From NCBI GenBank assembly GCA_015654495.1, contig JAATGW010000233.1, forward strand, positions 1 to 6,811: 6,811 bases of DNA, written 5' to 3'. Below, piece after piece: positions 5,155 to 6,811 of the stretch. Position 1 is the first letter of the stretch. The number at the start of each line of letters is the position of its first letter. A model generated the notes under the pieces. That model did no database searches, had not been told where the DNA came from, and saw nothing but the letters and a program-made list of their open reading frames with translations. The translations under genes and the position numbers were made by a program. The stretch is from Chitinophagales bacterium. GTDB taxonomy: Bacteria; Bacteroidota; Bacteroidia; Chitinophagales; Chitinophagaceae.

Positions 5155-6630
5155 TTGTCAAAAAAAGTGGTGATTATCGGAAGCGGCTTTGCCGGACTGT
5201 CTGCGGCATGTTTCATGTCAAAGGCTGGCTGGGAGGTGGCGGTGATTGAAAAAAATCTGCAGCCGGGTGGAAGGGCGCGGAGGCTTAGCGCTAAGGGTTT
5301 CCATTTTGATATGGGTCCGAGCTGGTACTGGATGCCTGATGTTTTCGAACATTTTTTTGCATGTTTCGGCAAAACAGTTGCTGAAATGTATTCACTCAAA
5401 AGGCTTGATCCTTCATACAGGATTTATTTTGATGAGGGCTTCGTTGATATTCCTGCAGACTATGAACTGGTAAAGAGCTGGTTTGAATCTGTTGAAGCGG
5501 GGGCCGGCAAACAACTCGATAAATACCTGAAAGAAGCCGCGTTTAAATACCTGACGGGGATGCAAAAAATGGTATATAAACCCGGCCATTCAATTCTTGA
5601 ATTCGCGGATTGGGAGGTGGTGAAGAACGTTTTCCGCATGGATATTTTTTCATCTGTCAGCACCCACATTTCAGAACATTTCAAACATCCGCATCTCAGG
5701 CAGATCTTATCATTCCCAATTCTGTTTCTTGGTGCGCTTCCGCAGAATACTCCGGCATTATATAGTTTAATGAATTATGCGGATATTATGCTGGGCACCT
5801 GGTATCCGAAAGGAGGAATGTTCAGCATCGTTGAATCAATGGAGAAACTGGCAAGAGAACAGGGCGTTGTTTTTCATTATGGCGTTGCTGCAAAAGAAAT
5901 AATAAGTGATAATAAAACTGTTAAAAGAGTTCTTACGGAAGATGGAAAAATCCATGAAGCCGACGTAGTTATTGGAGGTGCGGATTATCATCACGTGGAA
6001 CATGACCTTCTGAAAAAATCTTCGCGTGGTTATTCCGAAAATTACTGGTCAGGCAGAAAAATGGCCCCATCCTGTCTTTTGTATTATATAGGGATCAACA
6101 GGAAAATTTCCGGCCTTCGCCATCATACCCTTTTTTTTGACACAAAATTTGATGCGCACGCGGCTGATATTTATTCAAACCCGGCATGGCCCACAGACCC
6201 ACTTTTCTACCTGAGCACGGTTTCGGTTACGGATCCCGGTCAGGCACCGGAAGGATGTGAAAATCTGTTTATTCTCATCCCCGTATCAGCCGGTATAAAA
6301 GGTGATAGCGATGAGGTCCGGGAAAGTTATTTTAATAAAATTGCATCAAGACTGGTGACTCATACCGGAATTGACATACGCAATCACATTCTGTATAAAA
6401 AAACATTCGGGCCTTCAGACTTCGAAAAAGAATATCACGCGTATAAAGGAAACGCGTATGGACTCGCAAATACGCTTGGACAGACTGCATTTCTGAAGCC
6501 AGTATGCAGAAGCAGAAAACTGAAAAATCTCTTTTTCACCGGTCAACTCACTGTGCCGGGACCCGGTGTTCCACCCGCATTGATCAGCGGAGAAATCGTT
6601 GCCGGAGAGGTACTGCGTTATTACGGTTAG
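5155..6630 (+). CDS. crtI: CrtI-type phytoene desaturase
   Basis: A 491-aa FAD-dependent desaturase of full family length, acting at the membrane to introduce conjugated double bonds into phytoene on the way to lycopene. The N-terminal dinucleotide-binding fold is clear: VVIIGSGFAGLSAA (5-18) with GxGxxG, E32 at the end of strand 2, and PGGRAR (37-42). MGPSWYWMPD (53-62) follows as usual in CrtI. The C-terminus carries the CrtI signature, TGQLTVPGPGVPPALISGE (462-480), which closes the FAD site. The start is TTG (5155); the next in-frame starts are GTGs at 5167 and 5170, which would cut into the first beta strand, so TTG is preferred. No Shine-Dalgarno is visible. It lies 10 bases after the sigma gene and 75 bases before crtB. 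A CrtD- or CrtN-like desaturase is the alternative; the pairing with crtB favours phytoene. Confidence 0.92.
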   Translation: MSKKVVIIGSGFAGLSAACFMSKAGWEVAVIEKNLQPGGRARRLSAKGFHFDMGPSWYWMPDVFEHFFACFGKTVAEMYSLKRLDPSYRIYFDEGFVDIPADYELVKSWFESVEAGAGKQLDKYLKEAAFKYLTGMQKMVYKPGHSILEFADWEVVKNVFRMDIFSSVSTHISEHFKHPHLRQILSFPILFLGALPQNTPALYSLMNYADIMLGTWYPKGGMFSIVESMEKLAREQGVVFHYGVAAKEIISDNKTVKRVLTEDGKIHEADVVIGGADYHHVEHDLLKKSSRGYSENYWSGRKMAPSCLLYYIGINRKISGLRHHTLFFDTKFDAHAADIYSNPAWPTDPLFYLSTVSVTDPGQAPEGCENLFILIPVSAGIKGDSDEVRESYFNKIASRLVTHTGIDIRNHILYKKTFGPSDFEKEYHAYKGNAYGLANTLGQTAFLKPVCRSRKLKNLFFTGQLTVPGPGVPPALISGEIVAGEVLRYYG

Positions 6631-6705
6631 CTTAATTGTGAACAGAAAAACAGTCCTCAATAAGAAATGAAAATTTGAATTCGATCTGAGCTAAAACCAA
6701 CTGAA

Positions 6706-6811
6706 ATGATCAGCCTATTTAACGAAAACAGCCATGCATGCAGCAGGATAACTACTGTTCATTACAGTTCATCTTTCAGCAGGGCGATCCGGTTTCTTCA
6801 TAAGGATTTCA
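6706..6811 (+). CDS. crtB: Phytoene synthase, N-terminal part (cut by window end)
   Basis: An open frame starts at the ATG at 6706 and runs off the window after 35 codons. It begins MISLFNENSHACSRITT and continues VHYSSSFSRAIRFLHKDF. The segment HYSSSFSRAIRFL corresponds to the conserved YS(T/S)SF motif at the start of squalene/phytoene synthases and fits the usual N-terminus of Bacteroidota CrtB. The enzyme joins two geranylgeranyl diphosphates into phytoene, the substrate of the CrtI encoded just upstream. A TGA at 6676-6678 closes the frame upstream and no other start lies between, so 6706 is the start. No clear Shine-Dalgarno precedes it. The catalytic Asp-rich motifs lie beyond the window, so activity cannot be judged. 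Confidence 0.85.
   Translation, partial: MISLFNENSHACSRITTVHYSSSFSRAIRFLHKDF

Noticed and set aside
4926..5399. 157-aa minus-strand ORF across the sigma/crtI junction
   Set aside because: It is antisense to sigma region 4 and the CrtI FAD-binding fold, both strongly supported.
6131..6138. T8 tract in crtI as a phase-variable switch
   Set aside because: It encodes conserved-looking Leu-Phe-Phe codons in an intact frame and is short; no sign of slippage use.

Overview
The window reads as part of a carotenoid biosynthesis locus from a member of the Bacteroidota, perhaps of the Chitinophagales/Sphingobacteriales type. This rests on the set of genes (a MerR/B12-binding regulator, an ECF sigma factor, crtI and crtB), on a box matching the Bacteroidota -7 promoter consensus TAnnTTTG, and on the near absence of Shine-Dalgarno sequences in front of the starts. 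The genus cannot be read from the sequence.

Layout: 11-57 holds two tandem palindromes that look like a REP-type element. At 94-192 there is a doubtful 32-codon ORF. At 221-280 lie regulatory repeats, followed by a CarH-like MerR regulator with a cobalamin-binding domain (300-1181, +). Facing it on the minus strand is a tightly packed three-gene unit, read from 4313 down to 1202: a GT2 glycosyltransferase with C-terminal membrane helices, a class I SAM methyltransferase, and a multi-pass GT-C-type glycosyltransferase. A 330-base divergent intergenic region (4314-4643) follows, carrying the best promoter/operator in the window. Then come an ECF sigma factor (4644-5144, +), phytoene desaturase crtI (5155-6630, +) and the first 35 codons of phytoene synthase crtB (6706 to the window end, +).

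How the genes may work together: the regulator keeps the residues that CarH photoreceptors use to hold and sense adenosylcobalamin (W139-x9-E149-H150 and the cobalt-ligand histidine H187). The sequence TTTGTTTAA-N17-TTAAACAAA is a perfect 9-bp inverted repeat fused to the -7 box of the sigma/crtI promoter. The 10-mer CTTAAACAAA from it recurs upstream of the regulator gene. The simplest model is a light- and B12-responsive repressor that controls its own gene and the sigma/crtI/crtB operon. Light would release it and turn on sigma and carotenoid synthesis.

The oddity is the minus-strand sugar/lipid-glycosylation cassette lying between the regulator and the sigma-crtI-crtB operon. It may be an unrelated insertion, or it may modify an envelope glycolipid. 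Nothing in the sequence ties it biochemically to carotenoids.
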